Shown here: piece by piece, positions 31,158-42,700 of the stretch
Layout: the number at the start of each line of letters is the position of its first letter
How positions within the stretch are numbered: position 1 is the first letter of the stretch
Assembly (NCBI GenBank): GCA_029747015.1
Contig: JAKOGI010000573.1
Location: 337,001 to 401,000 of the forward strand
Direction: 5' to 3'
Source of the DNA: Carnegiea gigantea
Lineage: Eukaryota; Streptophyta; Magnoliopsida; Caryophyllales; Cactaceae
Length of the DNA: 64,000 nucleotides
The notes under the pieces: model-generated
Seen by the model: the letters and a program-made list of their open reading frames with translations, nothing else
Told to the model about the DNA's origin: nothing
The model's database searches: none
Program-made: the position numbers and the translations under genes

Positions 31158-32296
31158 ATAAATGATTTATTGGATCAAAATTTTATATATTGGCTTGCTT
31201 CCTATATTTTTAGTAATAAATTTCTGATTTTGAAATTGGGAAGGAAAAAAAACAGCGGAGGATCAAATTTCTGATAGTGGTAATGAAGATGTTCAAGCAG
31301 ATGACATTGAATATGATCCTACTAAGCTTAGGGCAAGGATGTCTCCATATGGGTTGTGCAACTTTCTACCAACTATATCAGATGAGCAGAAGACAGACAT
31401 AAATGAGCTTGGGTTTGCATTTTTATTGACATTGAGAGTCGATAAAGTCCTATCAAGGTTAGCCAAATGGCTCGTTTAAAACTTTGATACTTGTAGGCGA
31501 GCTTTGAAATTGGCTAGCCATGAAGAGTTGAGAATTAGTGAAGAAGATGTATATTTAACAATGGGGTTTCCTAGGGGAAGCAAACCCATTCAAGAAGCTA
31601 AAAAGAGTGACAAGGGGGAGTGTACACGCGTTCTTGATGAGTGGAAGGCTCAATGGGTAGGTGCGTTACCAAAAACGCATCAAGTGCTTTCACAGATGAA
31701 AAACCAAAGGCAAGGGGGTGATATGTTTAAGAGAAACTTCATTGTCTATCTGGTCACCACTCTTGTCAAGGGACAACAAACGCGGAAGGTTAATCATCTT
31801 GTACTCAAAAGCTTAGTGGATCTGAAAGAGGTGAAAGACCTCAATTGGTGTGAGTTCACAATAGATAGTTTGATTTCTTGCACGGATAAGTGGAAGAGGC
31901 AACCAAAAGGTGCATATAGAGGTCCTCTTCTATTCTTAATGGTAATGATTTTTACTTTTATTTTTATGAAATTTAGTAGTTATTCTTATTTTTGTCGTTA
32001 CTTCAGTTTATGTATTAATGACTTCTTTGGATCTGCTAATGTTCTGTTGTAGCTGTGCTATGTTGATCGTGTCTTGTGCAAGAAGAGAATGATCGGTAGA
32101 GAGTTTCCCATTTTAGCAAACTGGACTAGCAAAGATTTGTGGGCTCGAATGAATTTTGAGTTAGAGAGTTGCCAAGGCTTCGGTAAGGGGATTGAAGATG
32201 ATAGAATTAAGGCACCAGATACACCAACTCTCTATATTCAAGAAGAAGAAGCAGATATTAGGGCAAAAAAGGTTCTTCTTATACTTAATGTTTCTT

Positions 32297-32385
32297 TTAG
32301 TGAACCTTGTTGCCTGTATTAGTGTACCTTTCCTGCCATGTAGTGTACCTTTTGTTTATGCAGTGTATTTTTTTATGATTTGTTA
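32297..32385. repeat. Minisatellite-core repeats, intron of ULP1-like gene
   Basis: Four loosely spaced copies of the core AGTGAACCTT / AGTGTACCTTT, inverted relative to the 30972 array. They lie in the intron between 32272 and 32411. Confidence 0.55.
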
Positions 32386-33664
32386 TATTTTTTGAACTAA
32401 TTTTGATGCAGGCATGTGTGCAAAAGATTTCAAGATCATTGAAAAACTTTGCACACTCTGTTATTGAGGTTGTTGATGCTGTCAGTGAGGCACAACAGAT
32501 GTTCCCAGCGAGCACCCAAATGGACAAAGTTCAGGGGTGTTTTGGTAGAAATATTGACTAACTGCTCAAAGCTGGGAACATTCAAGGACATGGCTGGTCC
32601 ATCTCAAACACAACCTGGACATGCTAATGTTGGTCATCAAGCAACCGCCTCTAGTCAAGATGATGGATTGTTTGCTAGTGATCCATCATTCTGGGATGCA
32701 TGTGTTGAATTAGCAAAGACTTATGAGAAGACTGGTGGGATTGCTCGTCTAGGCACCTTCACACCACCTGGGTTTGATTTAGGGTTCGATTTTAGGCTTT
32801 CTCAGTCAATCCAAGTTGAGAGCCCTAACCAAGGTGGAAGTGTGGGTGTAGGGGGTGTTGGATCTGGTGGTCATTCTAGCCCTGATCCTCAAATAGAAAG
32901 GAGTCCCAATTCAAGCTCGGAAAGCCCGGTTGGAGATTCGGTTGGAGATTGTTTGCCCCCAAGGAAGAAGATGCCTGCTCCTCATTTTAGATCTCCGTTC
33001 TTTGTAAGGCACATTGATGTGTTGAAGTCTTTAACTATTAGAGAAAAGCAAGTGTTTGATTGGGCTTTTCTCTCATTGGATGAAGGTCACTATGATAGGT
33101 AATATTATGGGTTTTATTTCTATTTTTATGATTTTTATATTTTGTATATTGATTTATGTTTCAAATTTTTGATGTTTTTAATGGGGTTTTTTTGTTTGTT
33201 GTAGTGAGCTATTATTCACAGATGCAAATTTCAACATCACTAGATCTATAATTAGGACTTTGGGTTGTGGAGATGAATTGGATCATGGTGTTGTTGATTT
33301 ATTCGCTTATTTGTTGAATCATTCTGAAAAGTTGAAGGACCCTCAATCATTATCGTCGAGGTTCTTTTTTTCTTGCAATGCCTGTGTAAGTGTTTTTTTC
33401 AAATATTATTTAGCTTAAATATTTTAAATTAGATCCTGTTATTTCACTAAAGTTGTTTCTGATTCTTTATGATGTAGACTGAATTATTGGTTGGGGGTGC
33501 TGAATTTTCTGGTCCAAAGTATAAAAAGTTCAAGCATATTTTGGACAGTAAAATTCAGATGATTTCTTGGCTTGATTTCTCAAACTCCAAGCTGGTAAGT
33601 TTATAATAGTTTAACTTGTAACATTTAGTGCGTTTTGAGTTTGTCTTGTGATCTAAATTGTTGT

Positions 33665-33885
33665 AATCATTGTGGTGCCCTTGGTTATGGACCTATGTGT
33701 TAGGGCAGGCATAATCATAAGCATGTTGTATATTTGATTCCATTTCTTGTTCTCCTATTCTTGAATAATATAAGAGGATAGGTTTGACAAGTGGGATTTA
33801 AGGGATTCTTCCTCAAAGTGCTCCCTCTTACTTAGCTACTACTAGCTAATAGGGATCTGTATGGTGGATATGTATGTGTGTGTAT
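33665..33885 (+). repeat. 221 bp direct repeat, copy 1
   Basis: Starts AATCATTGTGGTGCCC and ends TATGTGTGTGTAT. It recurs at 35055-35275 with the same length and about nine differences. This copy lies in the intron between exons 7 and 8 of the ULP1-like gene and runs into a GA/GT microsatellite and a minisatellite-core block (33909-34017). Confidence 0.88.
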
Positions 33886-33908
33886 GTGTGAGAGAGAGAG
33901 AGAGAGAG

Positions 33909-34017
33909 TGATTCACTGCATTACATAAATGGTTCATTGTAATCAAGGAAAGGTTCCCTACAATTGGAAAAAGATTCACTGCATTGCATAAAAGATTCAG
34001 TGGATCAAAATTAAGAT
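33909..34017 (+). repeat. Minisatellite-core block, copy B
   Basis: Contains GATTCACTGCATTACATAAA, then AAGGTTCCCTACAATTGG, then AAAGATTCACTGCATTGC, and ends with TGGATCAAAATTAAGAT, the same order as at 35550-35636. Confidence 0.8.
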
Positions 34018-35054
34018 GTAAAACTGTGGGGTAAATGCTGGTGTTGTCCATATTTCACCATCGCCATTGTTGCACCACAATCGTAATGTGGCTTACATAT
34101 GCTTATATAGTTGTGTTGAAATGCAGATATCTTTCCAGTGTTTCACAATGGATATTACTTTGTTGTATGCTTCAATTTCTTAACAAAGAAGGTGGAGATT
34201 ATCCATTCTGTTAGTCATAACAATGTGGACAATGGTGCTATTCTTCTTTGTGTCAGCATCTTGGTAATTTTCTATATTACCTTTTCATCCTTTTGCTATT
34301 CTAATCCTCTAACATTTGAAGTAACCTATTATAAATGTATACGACTTTTTTTTCCCTAGGTTCGGTGTTTCTCAAAGTATTTTCCTGATAAAATCCCCAA
34401 ATCAGCCAGGGGTAAAGTTATTTCTATGGAGAGTTTGCAATTGGAGCAACTGAAACTACCTTAGATGGAACTTTCAACAGAATGTTATCCCGACTCAGGG
34501 GTGTATGTAATGCGACACTTGGAGATGTACATGGGAGATGTTGAAAAATGGAATATCGGGTTTAAGAAGTTTAATGTAAGTTCTCTTTTTTTCCCTTGTT
34601 ATAAATAATTGAATTATATCATCAAAAGTTTTGACAATTTTTTTTCCTCTCAAAGGCACCCTTGTTGAAGAAGCTCAGGGCGAAATATTGCTATAACATT
34701 ATCACTAGTCAGGAAAATGTAATTGCTCCTCAGATTCTTGATAAGGTTAAGGCTTATCATAATAGCATCAGGAAAGAGGAGACTGTCGGTTCTCGCATTA
34801 CAAGGCAAGGTCAAAGGTTGAAAGACAAGGCTTAATGTTAGTGTGCTTTTTATTGGGTAGGACAATTGTGAATAGGTTGTACTGTTTTGGTTAAACTAGT
34901 TGTGTAAGCGTCAATGCCACGTAGACAATTGTGTTAAAACAGCTTTGCATATTTTGCTGTTTAGAGTTACACTGAAGTGTTGTAAAGATACATTACAGGT
35001 TAGTAAAGTTTTAATGCAGGCACCCTTCCATCTTGTTTACTTACTGAGAGCCAA

Positions 35055-35275
35055 AATCATTGTGGTGCCCTTGGTTATGGACCTCTGTGTTAGTGGAAGC
35101 ATAATCATAAGCATGTTGTATATTTGGTTCCATTTCTTATTCTCCTATTCTTGAATAATATAAGATGATAGGTTTGACAAGTGGGATTTAAGGGATTCTT
35201 CCTCAAAGTGCTCCCTCTTACTTAGCTACTACTGCCTAATAGGGATCTGTATGGTGGATATGTATGTGTGTGTAT
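35055..35275 (+). repeat. 221 bp direct repeat, copy 2
   Basis: Partner of 33665-33885 at roughly 96 percent identity by eye, in the same orientation. Confidence 0.88.
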
Positions 35276-35549
35276 AGTTATACAGTACTAGGGGGAACAA
35301 CTACCACAACAACAGTAGCACAATTCCAGTTTCATTCCTACCCATTGTTAACAAAAACAAAGAAAGAAATGCTCGGATCCTATGTAATTCCATATGGCAT
35401 TAGGCTTGAAATCCTCCTTATGGTCCTCCTTAGAGAACTCATTAAAGCTATACCATGCCTCTTCTTCAGGCAAACCTCAGAGCGTTCCCTAGCGTATCTC
35501 TACAGTGCCTTATCTTCAAGCAATCATCAAGGCTTTCCCTAGCACAAAA

Positions 35550-35636
35550 GATCACTACAATTGGGGAAAGATTCCCTGCAGTTGGAAAAAGATTCACTAA
35601 ATTGCATTAAAGATTCATTGGATCAAAATTAAGATA
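35550..35636 (+). repeat. Minisatellite-core block, copy C
   Basis: CACTACAATTGGGGAAAGATT, CCCTGCAGTTGGAAAAAG, ATTCACTAAATTGCATTAAAG and TGGATCAAAATTAAGAT in the same order as copy B. Confidence 0.8.
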
Positions 35637-35924
35637 TCTCATTACAATCCACCGACACCAAATAAGAATCAATAGCAGCATGCACATTTACAATTAGCAA
35701 ACAGTTCTAATATCCACAAAATATTAAATTGTGTTCAAAGAAATGATGGTGCTCATGCTATCAATTTTGACATTCATAGTTTCAACAAATATTTCCAAGT
35801 GTACCATCTCCGACAGATGCCATGGTACATGCCACCTACATCAACAAACATTGTGTCCTTTAAGTATAAAATTTTTTTAACTATATTTGTTAAAATATAA
35901 AGTGATCTTGTAGTTTATTACCTC

Positions 35925-38410
35925 AGTAACTGCAGCTCCAACATTAGTGTTTGGCATGCTGGAATCCTCTGCAGGCCTTACACCACTTGTTCCCTTCAAA
36001 AAGAACTTAAGTTACTCATTTAACTATAAAGTGAAAATGAAACTTTTCCATTATTTCATTAATTAAATTTTAATAGTTATAGCATAGTGATACCACCGAT
36101 GCAAAGACGATGGGGCTGATGTTGACAGGGGTGAAACTGTTTGTTGCTTGTGTCGCAGCGTTCTTCTTTCTTGCCTTCACTTGATTGCTTTTCTTCTTGG
36201 CAATGCTAACTTTTCTCTTGTTCTTTTGCCCTTTCTCTCTTAATCCAGTGGGATTCTGGACCGCTCGGCTTGTGTTCACATTTTCATCGTCTGATCCATT
36301 ATGGTATATAGGGCCTATGTCCATCTCAATGGCTTCTTTAGTCTTTTGAAATAATTCTTGACATAAAGCTCTTGTTCTTGCATTTGTGGCTGAAGCGATG
36401 ATGAGCGTAGTGAATTTTCGCATCATTTGCAATCACCAAATAGATGAAGACGTACCAGCATAGTTGTGGAAAGATCTCGCATCATCGGCGCCTTCATAGT
36501 CCTTGATATTTTTCTTCCATCTATCTAATATGTACTTCTCGGGAATTTTTTGAACACAAAATATATTGAACATCCTTAGGATATGAAAGCACAAAATTCC
36601 CATCTCTTCAAATTTTTGCATGTGCAAGAAGCTTCTTTAGTTAACCAATTAATGGTGACAAGGTGGCAAAACTCATCGACATTGTCTCGCCACACTTTAT
36701 ATAGCACAGACGAAGCGGTCCCTTGAACCTTCTCCTGGGCACAAGTTGTCCCTTTTTTGTACTCTTCTTGGAAAATATGATAAAGTTCAACAGTGTATAC
36801 CTCCGTTGCATGATTCAATATACTTACATTTGCAAAACATGTTTCTGGCCTTCTATCCCAAGAGTCATAGTCATTTCCATTCTCCTTACTCCTCCATTCA
36901 GCAACAACATCAAGCAAGCTCTCATAAAATTCGCAGAAATCAGTGGTTGCTTGAAGTCTCCAAGAGATTGAACGGTTGGTTGATTCAACCCTTTGTGAGG
37001 ACAAAATTCCCGCAGAAAAATAATCTTTACTGAATGCAGGGCACCAATGCTCCCTGTTCTTGTAAAGTTTTTTTAGCCAATCATTCTTTCCACAATTGTA
37101 TTCTGCAATTAACCTAAAGTAAAAGGGAAAAGATGGATACAGTGAACCTTTTACTCATTGCAGTGAATATTTGTTATTTTGCAGTGAATCTTTGCTATTA
37201 TGCAGTGAATCTTTCATTCACTGCAGAGCATATTTTTCTCCATTATGAAGGCAAAGTTAAATACTAAAGGCACTGACTTGGTCCAATGATGATTGAACTC
37301 CGCTTCAGTATCACAATGCATGAGAATCTTATTGAATTTGTCAACAAATCGATGTTGGCTTCTAAATATTCTGATGTGAATTTTTGAGTTCTCAATAATA
37401 TGCCATATACACAATCTATGCCTTGCTTGTGGAAACACTGCTTTGATAGCAGCTGCAATTGAAGGTGCTTGGTCTGTCATGATAGTTCTTGGATGCTTCC
37501 CACCCATTGCCGCCAAGAAAGTCCTAAAAAGCCATATGAATGATTCTATTCTTTCATTCAACACAAACCCACATCCTAGCATTACATTCTTGTTGTGATG
37601 ATTTATGCCTACAAACGGCGCACAAATCATGTTGTACTTGTTGATCCTGTAAGTGGTATCAAATATAACCACGTCTCCAAAGAGATCATAATCATCTTTC
37701 ATTATGCTATCTCTCCAGAAAATGCTAGTTAGACTTGCTCCTTCATCAAACTCAAAATCAAAGTAAAAGTTTTGATCGTCCACTTTCCTTCGATTCAACT
37801 TCCCCATCAAAGTGTTACTATCAGTACCATCTAAATTCTTTCCTTTATTAGAGGCAAAAGCATTATATGCATCCTTGTTTATGAACCCAAGGGCTGGTGA
37901 ACCACCTACCTCCTTCTTCAACATTCTCATAGCATCAGACACTTTGATTCTACATGATTGCATAAGTTTTAGCAGTTCCAATTGGTCTTCTGTAACTGTT
38001 CGTTGTGATTTCAAAAGATGTCGTTTGGTGAGATCACAAAAAGGATGGTTGTGCACCTTATCATGCCTCGTAACTGTCCAAACACCATTTCCATCTACTG
38101 AAAACTGAATCATTGCTTTGCAACCAACTCGGGTTACTCGTTTGCTGTATGACCTTCTATCGATATGTTCTTCTTTTTTTGGGCGACAGTTCTCTTTGAC
38201 CTTGTTTTGAACAACAATATCTCTTTGTTGTTATACCATTTCGATCAGCTTTCGTCCGTTGTGAATCCCTACGAATGCTGAACCCCACTCTTAGACCATA
38301 AGTGTTATATAAATCATATGCTTCTTGCTCAGATTTGACACTTTGTCCAATCAATTCAAATTCATCATTCTCAAAATATACTTGTCTGATAGGTTCTTGA
38401 TGCTGAGGAA
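35925..38410 (-). pseudogene. FAR1/MULE transposase-like gene, frameshifted
   Basis: The minus strand encodes the FAR1/FHY3-type domain set. The FAR1 DNA-binding region (38410-38157) has SEQEAYDLYNTYGLRVGFSI and RYCCSKQG, then a frameshift near 38190 and RVTRVGCKAMIQF. The MULE transposase domain (38113-37214) has catalytic Asp in FDTTYR, a second in MTDQAPS and the CIWH motif. Between exons is an intron with minisatellite-core repeats. RVESTNRSISW and the SWIM-type zinc finger follow (CTCK...GILCFH near 36580-36620), split by a 1 bp loss in an A run. A Lys-rich C-terminus runs to about 36070, and a further exon probably covers 35999-35925. The active protein would be a Mutator-like transposase. 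Two frameshifts make this copy a likely pseudogene. Confidence 0.85.
37139..37228. repeat. Minisatellite-core repeats, intron of FAR1-like gene
   Basis: Five copies of the core GCAGTGAATCTTT / GCAGTGAATATTT at 18-22 bp spacing, inverted relative to the 30972 array. Confidence 0.8.
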
Positions 38411-38499
38411 CTGCAATTTAAGTAGTCGATAGTATCAAAAGCTATTATATTTATCAATGTATTTGGAGGGTAGATAGTAGCTGAATCAGGAAAAACAAA

Positions 38500-38597
38500 A
38501 TTGATGCAGCAATGCATTGCACCAACAAAAGATTCACTGCCATCAACAAAAGATTCACTTCCATTAATAAAAGATTCACTGCAACAGGTAAAAGGTA
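38500..38597. repeat. Minisatellite-core repeats upstream of FAR1-like DNA-binding exon
   Basis: Three copies of AAAAGATTCACTKCC at about 23 bp spacing and a final AAAAGGTACGCT, in the same orientation as the 30972 array. Confidence 0.75.
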
Positions 38598-38957
38598 CGC
38601 TAACTGACAAAATGATTGTTACTATAATTATATATGAAATCTATGACCACCTTCATTTACACCATGCGTTACAGTGTGCACAACACCACATTCTTAGAAG
38701 TATAAGTCATACAATACTATCGCTACATGAGCTTTGCAATCATTACTTTCATAATTCACTACCTGCATGACATTGCACTGAATTTTGAAAGTATAAATCA
38801 TACATATCTATTGCTTGGGGACCATATTCTTGTTCATTAGGATCTTCATTATGGGGACCTACAATATAAGAATAATGTCAGCATTCTTTACGTTCATTTA
38901 ATTATAGTTATCCTATGAATAGCAGAGTTTGATACTGTTAATCATTCTTATATTTTT

Positions 38958-39052
38958 AGTGTATCTTTTCAAAAATGCAGTGAAACCTTTCTACACCGCA
39001 GTGAAACTTTTGTGCACTGCAGTGAACCTTTTGCCTTAGTCAATGTACCTTC
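38958..39052. repeat. Minisatellite-core repeats next to outermost FAR1-like exon
   Basis: Copies of GCAGTGAAACCTTT, GCAGTGAAACTTTTG, GCAGTGAACCTTTTG and CAATGTACCTT, inverted relative to the 30972 array. The last overlaps the inferred splice donor of the 39049-39297 exon. Confidence 0.75.
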
Positions 39053-39297
39053 TTTGTCAGCTTATGTGCAACGATTTTGTTATTACAATCCTTCCATTGG
39101 GGAATTTTCTCAAACACCTTATGTGCAACCATGCCTGACTTTAAAAGTTGCACACGGTAGCTATTCTTTGCATTGAAGATTGTTAGATAATTGTTTGTTT
39201 GAGCAATTTTATGAACCATACCTTGAAATCCTAGCATATGTAACTCTTCAATGAGCAGTTCCTCTGCTTCAGCTACCACTTGTTCCTCAAAATCCAT
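39049..39297 (-). pseudogene. Outermost exon of the MULE minus-strand gene, unrecognised N-terminus
   Basis: ATG 39297 opens 83 codons (MDFEEQVVAEAEELLIEELH...) ending at a GTACAT donor. The N-terminal 20 residues are acidic, while the rest has no motif I recognise. A short exon near 38810-38870 (VPHNEDPNEQEYG) could link it to the FAR1 DNA-binding exon at 38410. It may be the true start of the transposase gene or a captured host exon. Confidence 0.45.
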
Positions 39298-39720
39298 TGA
39301 TTTTGCTGATTTGTATTGCTAATTTTCAGGATAGATCATGAATGTTGCTCAAAATTGTCTTGATCAAAATTCAAATATGCAGTGCTTGATTTTGCATATT
39401 TGGCCGTGCGTTTCTTGCTCAGAATTTTCTTGCTTCAGCTTTCACGTGTGCTTCTCCTTAGATGTTAGTCTTGTGGGCCGCCCAAATGCAAAGAAACAGC
39501 TGGGCCAAATTTCAGATTGCAGCATATGTTTATCTTGGCCCAATTTAATAAGATCCCTTTATATGTAGGTGTGTATATTTCTATGGTACATAGGTATGTA
39601 CCATAGACTAACTGGCTGCATCGATCCACGTTGGGCCCCACTGGCTTCTTCACAGCCACAACGCGCACACACTTGAATCACGGTTTATCTCTGAGCGCCC
39701 TCTCTCTCTCTCTCTCTCAA
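39298..39720 (+). promoter_or_regulatory. Promoter and 5' leader of the LPA3-like gene
   Basis: A 423 bp interval between the outermost MULE exon and the LPA3-like ATG. It holds TTTATATGTAG near 39559, a palindrome CTATGGTACATAGG/TATGTACCATAG at 39581-39606, GTTGGGCCCCAC near 39631 (a GGCCCA element typical of plant housekeeping promoters), and a CT repeat at 39701-39718 in the leader. The right end of the MULE must lie in or near this interval. Confidence 0.5.
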
Positions 39721-42700
39721 ATGCGGATTTCCGGCGCCAAAATTTCGTCTGTGCCACCGGGGGCCATGCCTTCTCAGCCGCAAGCAAGAGTAAGGGTTAA
39801 TTACTTATTTCCAATTCTAGTTTCTTTTCGTGATTCCTGTTAATCATATGTGTGATCGAGAAAACCCTGCTCGCTAGTTGGGTCGAAATCCATTAGTCCA
39901 GGTTAACTACGGATTGAGAACTCTCAGAACCCAAAATCGAATCGTCCAATTGGGGAAGAACACCAGAAATAATGGTATGTCAATTGGGGTTTCGTCAGCG
40001 AGTAATTCTAGCAATGTCTCCATTTCCGTTTCCGACGTGCCTTTTCCGACCGATTATGCTGAGCTTCTCCAACAGGTATATTCACCATCTTTCTATTTTT
40101 TTGGCATTCAAATTTTGATTAATTAAGCTGCGTTTCTCATTTTTGTTTGGGATTTTTTTGAAGGAAAAAACCCTTTCGGGGTTTGAGGCTGTGAGTTTTT
40201 TCTTGAATTGCGTTCAAATGGAAGTGCTTGTGGGTAATTTTAGGTCCTGGGTTGATTCTCGTTGTGGCTTATTAAGTGCAAACTTGCCAGATTATGCAGC
40301 TAACTGTGGTCGCCGAATTTGGAAAAAATGTTAGGGGTAGTGTATTTTAGATACGAGGCTAAAAGTAAATAGTGATAGTAGTGCTAATTGCGATAATGTA
40401 TATCATACTTCTATGAGTGTAATATATTTTTTTAACGTGTATTTGTATTATAGACAATTTTTAACATGTAGCGCTGATATGATTTGTAGGAGTTCACACT
40501 CTTGGGAGTATGATATAGGCTTTGACTAATTGTTGTTACATAGAGCAACAAGGTGGATCCTAATAGTGTTATAACTTCAACCTTATTTGTGTCTTTATAT
40601 TGTGTTTGGCTCAATTTATGCTTTTATCCGATATCTGTCTTTGAAGTTCTTGCATGTTAATGCATTAGGAGGTGTTGCTTTTGTGGCTATCTGAAAATCC
40701 CCAGTTTCTGCTGTAATTAATGGGAAGCATTTTTTTGAATCTTCCAAAGGAGACAATTATTGAGGGCCTGATCTTTTCAACTTATTATAAATTATTGTTA
40801 AAATTATAATTAGAGAATATGATCAAGTGTTAACTAGTGCAGAACGATGCTAATCAATGCTAATGATAGTTCATCATACTTAATATTATAACTAGAAAAT
40901 ATGACTAATGCTGCTGATAAATACTCATAATAAGTTAAAATTTTTAAAAAAAAAAAAAAACCATGCCTTGGGTTATGTTCTTGTGGGCTAAAACTCCCAT
41001 TGGACGTCTGCTCTTTTCCTTTTTCTTTTTTTTTTTTTGAGTTTTCACTTTGCTGTTGATATGCCGGTCATCGCTTGTTTCTACAAGTGGTGAAGATTTA
41101 TTATCAATATTATATTTCCAACATGCAGTTCTGCTTTTAAGCTTGCCCCTTTGTCTATCTAGGCTCTTTTCCTACATCTCGAAGTGCCAAGCTAGAACAA
41201 TTGCCTTACAAACAGAAATTTTTGTCCTTTTTAATTGCTATAAGTATGCAGTTTCAATCTTCTCTAAATTTTATTCTTTTTTAAATTATCTTTCTGTCTC
41301 CGGGCGTGCTGTCTGAATTGTCAGGCGAAAGAAGCAACTGAATCAGCAATGAAGGACAAAATACAATTGATGGTTAGTTCTGTCCCACAGCAGTTTGTAT
41401 TTGCATCATGAATTACCATGATATGGTTTCTGACAGAAGCATTATGCAGGAGATTGAATTCCCGACTTCTGGATTACTGTCAGTGCCAGGTTTGATGTAC
41501 CCTGCTTTATGTGAATAGTGCCTCATCCTGCTTTATGTGAATAGTGCCTCATCCCAGTGTTCATTTCTTGAAGTTGATGTATGTCAGTAGAAATAGCATT
41601 GAATGTGATTCATGAACCCTGGATCAGGTGATGGTGAAGGTGGTACGGAAATGACTGAAAGCATGCAGTTGATCCGTGAGTTCTGTGACCGCCTTGTAAC
41701 CCCAGAGAAAGCCACTCGCACCAGGATAGTATGGACGTTCTTAGAATATGATATGTATTCCTCTTCTCCTGGAAAGAATTGGTGTCTGTTCTGCTTGAAT
41801 GTTACTTGGACTCAAATATTCAATGTGTCAAGTACCCAAAATGTGTCTTCCTTTTGAACTTTGCCTATGTTGGAATTTATGCTTTTGATCAAACATGAAG
41901 GATCTTGTGCCTATACCTAGGAGAATGTAGTATATTTGACATGGGTACTTCAAGGGAAAAGAACCTGAGTAATAGAGCGCTTCTGTTTATTTCATTTTCA
42001 TGAATCTCATCTCAGCTTCAGATATGCCTTATTTTTTAGTGTGACTTTTCAGCTCGTTGCCAAAGTGATGGCTAACTATTTTTTACCTACTAAGTTTCAT
42101 GTCCTAAGAATGCTGTATGACTTAGACTTGAAGTTTTGCTATCTTGGGAATTAAGCTCTAAGCTTAGTTTTGTGAAAGGTCTTGACCATGTTCTGTCAAT
42201 GACATTACGAATGAAATGTTTAAACCAATTTCTTAATTCATTTAGTCTGAAATAAACTCTTGCATTGTGGATACCAGTTTTTTCCTGAGGCTAGTGAAGT
42301 GAAAGTTGCGAGAAAATCTGCCTTTGAGGGAGTTTCATTCAAATTAGATTACTTGACTAAGCCATCATTCTTCGAGGATTTTGGCTTCAGCACGAAAGTC
42401 AAGATGGCAGACCGTGTACGCCCTGAAGATGAGCTATTCCTTGTTGCCTATCCATACTTCAATGTCAATGGTAGATCTTGGATCCTATTTGCTCCTCTTT
42501 CTTTTCTCTGTGTGTTGGGGGGGGAGGGGTGTTTGAGGGCTGAATCAATGAATTGATCTAATTCGGCTGTTTGATTTGATTTTAGAAATGCTCGTGGTAG
42601 AAGAACTTTACAAGGACGCAGTTGCCAACACTTCCAGGCAATTGATCATCTTCAATGGAGAGATTGATCGCATAAGATCTGGATGTATCCTTTTTAGACT

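Larger units (their letters stand above)
29069..34835 (+). pseudogene. ULP1/C48-protease-like gene of a MULE, ten exons, inactivated
   Basis: Inferred exons: 29069-29109 (MPTGEDLNDIATT), 30831-30907 (basic, KKRIKHVACKTSKRKR), 31256-31941, 32053-32271, 32412-33098, 33205-33385, 33478-33594, about 34125-34263, 34361-34575 and about 34657-34835, all with GT..AG borders. The middle resembles the long N-terminal region of plant transposon-borne Ulp1-like proteins (MSPYGLCNFLPTISDEQ; WTSKDLWARMNFELESCQGFG). The C-terminus is the C48 peptidase domain, with catalytic-His context FPVFHNGYYFVV and the Cys-box DSGVYVMRHLEMY. In that box the expected Asp-Cys-Gly reads Asp-Ser-Gly. In-frame stops at 31477 (TAA) and 34462 (TAG), a +1 shift near 32530 and a frame slip at the exon-8 start show it is a pseudogene. 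The active family would cleave SUMO-like conjugates. Confidence 0.72.
34836..35924. other. Spacer between the convergent ULP1-like and FAR1-like genes
   Basis: Holds the second copy of the 221 bp direct repeat (35055-35275) and a roughly 270 bp segment not found at copy 1 (35276-35546). A third minisatellite-core block (35550-35636) follows. Possible terminal exon sequence of the FAR1-like gene lies near 35790-35850 (minus). There is no other gene. Confidence 0.6.

Noticed and set aside
30940..31165. Several overlapping open frames on both strands, each of 65-95 codons
   Set aside because: They are produced by the 21 bp minisatellite (a multiple of three), with no start context or homology.
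40143..40334. 63-codon frame in intron 2 of the LPA3-like gene
   Set aside because: It would interrupt conserved DUF1995 sequence that joins cleanly from 40075 to 41325, so it is intronic.
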